From JAAEQG01 sp023133475 (GTDB lineage: Bacteria; Planctomycetota; Phycisphaerae; UBA1845), in NCBI GenBank assembly GCA_030631415.1, contig DAOVLE010000066.1:1-21481 (forward strand): DNA of 21,481 nt. The letters are read 5' to 3'. Positions 20,088 to 21,481 of this stretch are shown in pieces. The number at the start of each line of letters is the position of its first letter. The stretch's first letter is position 1. The position numbers and the translations under genes were made by a program. Below the pieces are notes generated by a model that saw only the letters and a list, made by a program, of their open reading frames with translations, was not told where the DNA came from and did not search any database.

Positions 20088-20837
20088 ATGCTATATGCAG
20101 CCATGACGTTTTGGATTCTGGTGGTGGTGCTTTCGGCGTGGGGAGTGCATCAGTTGTGGAGCGGGCTGGTCAAGCCTCGAGTGGTCAACACCATCCTGCT
20201 GCCTGGAACGCTGGTGGCTCAGTTAGGCCATGTGCTTGGGCTGCTCGTCACCGGAGGCACGGTGAACAACACGACATTGTACAAGGATGACGAAACCGGT
20301 GCCCCCGAGCAAACCCAGGACCCCAAACCACGTATCCCCATCGTCGGCCCGGTGATCATCGGCATGTTGCCCATCCTGGCCTGTGCAACCGCCATATACT
20401 TTGTGGCTTACTACCTCGGCGGGTCGGTTATTCGGGAGATGAACCAGCAAATGGTCCCCCATGCGTTGCCCGCAACCCTACCGCAGTTCTGGGAGATGCT
20501 CCGAGGCGCAATCACCCTGGCGGAAACCACCCTGGCGGCGGCTTTGCACTCCGATTGGGGCAATTGGCATGTGTGCTTGTTCCTGTATTTGCTCGTTTGT
20601 CTCACGGTCAGGATGGCGCCGTTTCCGGGCAATCTGCGCGGTGCCATGGGGGCGATTGTCGTCCTGGGCATCATTGCCTACGTGGTGGGCAAACTTGCCT
20701 CCGCAACCAGTGAGAGCGTCCAGGGCGGTTGGGCTATCCTGTCGCTTTCGGTCGGCACTGTGCTGGTGCTGCTGATCTTCAGCCTGGTGGTCCGTGGTGG
20801 TGTGGGCCTGTGCAAGTTGCTGGCTGGCAATGCCTGA
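20088..20837 (+). CDS. Multi-pass membrane protein resembling an M50 protease that lost its active site
   Basis: 249 aa from the ATG at 20088, with GGAGAAGG at 20076-20083 as ribosome-binding site; the open frame extends to 19914 without membrane or family character. Hydrophobic segments: TFWILVVVLSAWGV, LLPGTLVAQLGHVLGLLVTG, VGPVIIGMLPILACATAIYF, VCLFLYLLVCLTV, MGAIVVLGIIAYVVG and WAILSLSVGTVLVLLIFSLV. PGTLVAQLGHVLGLLVTGG has the shape of the first active-site helix of M50-type site-2 proteases (PGTxxHExxHxxxALLxGG). Here the HExxH is AQLGH, so the first His and the Glu are gone. NPxP-like and second Asp motifs were not found. If related, it is a non-catalytic homologue; otherwise it is an unassigned membrane protein. 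Confidence 0.75.
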   Translation: MLYAAMTFWILVVVLSAWGVHQLWSGLVKPRVVNTILLPGTLVAQLGHVLGLLVTGGTVNNTTLYKDDETGAPEQTQDPKPRIPIVGPVIIGMLPILACATAIYFVAYYLGGSVIREMNQQMVPHALPATLPQFWEMLRGAITLAETTLAAALHSDWGNWHVCLFLYLLVCLTVRMAPFPGNLRGAMGAIVVLGIIAYVVGKLASATSESVQGGWAILSLSVGTVLVLLIFSLVVRGGVGLCKLLAGNA

Positions 20838-20881
20838 CACCCCAACGCAAACTCGCTGAGACCATGAAAATGGGTTCGGGT

Positions 20882-20926
20882 GTAGGGTGGGTGGAACCTC
20901 GCGAAGCGAGGTGGAACCCACCAACC
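20882..20926. repeat. 45-bp palindromic repeat (family A variant), copy 2
   Basis: Reverse complement of 11814-11858 with one base different in the inner loop (GCGAAGCG against GCTCCGCG read in the same sense). It sits between the M50-like gene and the amidohydrolase start. Confidence 0.85.
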
Positions 20927-20967
20927 GGTGCGGTGGGTTTCGCCCGTCCGCGACGGGTTCCGCGAAT

Positions 20968-21481
20968 ATGGCTGATCTGATTATTGTTAACGGGGACGTT
21001 TGGGCCGGCGTGCATGGCGGGCATCGAGCAGAGGCATTGGCTATCGCCGGTGAGCGGATCATAGGGGTTGGCACCTGTGCGCAGATTCGTTCCCTGGCCG
21101 GCCCGAAGACCCGGATCATCGACGCTCGCAAGCGTCTGGTTATCCCAGGGCTGACCGACTCGCACATGCATCTGATCGCCGGTGGGTTCCAGTTATCGCG
21201 GCTTAATTTGCGTGAGGCAAAAGACAAAGCCGATTTCATTCGCCGGGTAGCCCGGCACGGCAAGACCGTTGAACCGGGCCAATGGATTCTCGGCGGCGAA
21301 TGGGCTGTCGAGAGTTGGGCAGACCCCGTCTCACCAGACAAATCCTGGGTCGAACCAGCCGGCGGCGATGCGCCCTTGTACCTCACCCGGATGGACCTGC
21401 ACCAGGCGTTGGCCAACAGCGTGGCGTTGAAGTTGGCCGGCATCGATGCCAAAGGCCCACCCGATCCCCAGGGCGGGGTGA
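20968..21481 (+). CDS. YtcJ-like amidohydrolase (family 3), N-terminal part
   Basis: 171 codons are present from the ATG at 20968; the gene continues past the window edge. It opens MADLIIVNGDVWAG, the small beta-sandwich start of amidohydrolases, then ALAIAGERIIGVGT. The metal-site strand IPGLTDSHMHLIAGG near 70-84 has the HxH pair of the first two zinc ligands. LNLREAKDKADFIRRV and PGQWILGGEW (about 107-116) are typical of the YtcJ/AepA subgroup of Amidohydro_3 proteins. These are zinc-dependent hydrolases of C-N bonds; substrates are mostly unknown. Full proteins are about 530-600 aa, so roughly 70 percent is missing here only because of the window boundary. No strong ribosome-binding site precedes the ATG. 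No signal peptide was seen. Confidence 0.88.
   Translation, partial: MADLIIVNGDVWAGVHGGHRAEALAIAGERIIGVGTCAQIRSLAGPKTRIIDARKRLVIPGLTDSHMHLIAGGFQLSRLNLREAKDKADFIRRVARHGKTVEPGQWILGGEWAVESWADPVSPDKSWVEPAGGDAPLYLTRMDLHQALANSVALKLAGIDAKGPPDPQGGV

Noticed and set aside
20478..21452. 324-aa open frame on the minus strand
   Set aside because: It crosses the M50-like gene, a repeat and the amidohydrolase start in antisense and has low-complexity composition.

Overview
This window looks like chromosomal DNA from a GC-rich planctomycete, most likely a Phycisphaerae-type lineage. That reading rests on four things: a membrane protein ending in the CEECGYNL...CPECG zinc ribbon common in that group, a SEC-C/CxxCxxCC protein, the mix of transporters, and a very high load of short dispersed palindromic repeats between genes. 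The taxonomic call is inference; there is no rRNA or other marker gene here. No tRNA, rRNA, CRISPR array, transposase or prophage gene was found.

Layout, left to right. A lipoprotein (-) and a zinc-ribbon membrane protein (+) are followed by a SEC-C/CxxCxxCC metal-binding protein (-). A 660-bp repeat-filled gap leads to a diacylglycerol-kinase-like lipid kinase (+). Next come a PAS-AAA-Fis regulator (+) that has lost the sigma-54 contact loop, and a solitary beta-class DNA methyltransferase (+). An MntA-HepT toxin-antitoxin pair (+) sits between inverted repeats. A type I pullulanase/debranching enzyme (+), a family 2 glycosyltransferase with an extra C-terminal domain (-), nadD (+) and a secreted oligoendopeptidase F (+) follow. 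Directly behind the peptidase is a GNAT acetyltransferase pseudogene with an internal deletion. Then comes a divergent transporter block: an NSS-family Na+ symporter with its small membrane partner (-) facing an AGCS-family Na+/amino-acid symporter (+). The window ends with a tiny lipoprotein (-), a membrane protein resembling an M50 protease without its catalytic residues (+), and the start of a YtcJ-like amidohydrolase (+) that runs off the edge.

The secreted PepF and the two Na+-coupled symporters suggest peptide and amino-acid scavenging. The pullulanase points to alpha-glucan turnover. Most genes appear to be single transcription units; the tight pairs are mntA-hepT (11-nt overlap) and the NSS transporter with its small subunit (4-nt overlap).

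The most unusual aspect of the window is how its repeats meet its genes. At least five repeat families are present: a 21-bp GTAGGGCGGG palindrome, a GGTGGCCCAT hairpin, a 7-nt (C/T)TTGGAC array, an AT-rich AAATTGAAAATG element and a GCACGGGTGCCCC element. Copies are nested inside one another. Two copies of the 21-bp palindrome supply the TAG stop codon of the adjacent gene, and two repeat arrays end in the GGAGG that precedes the next gene's start codon.
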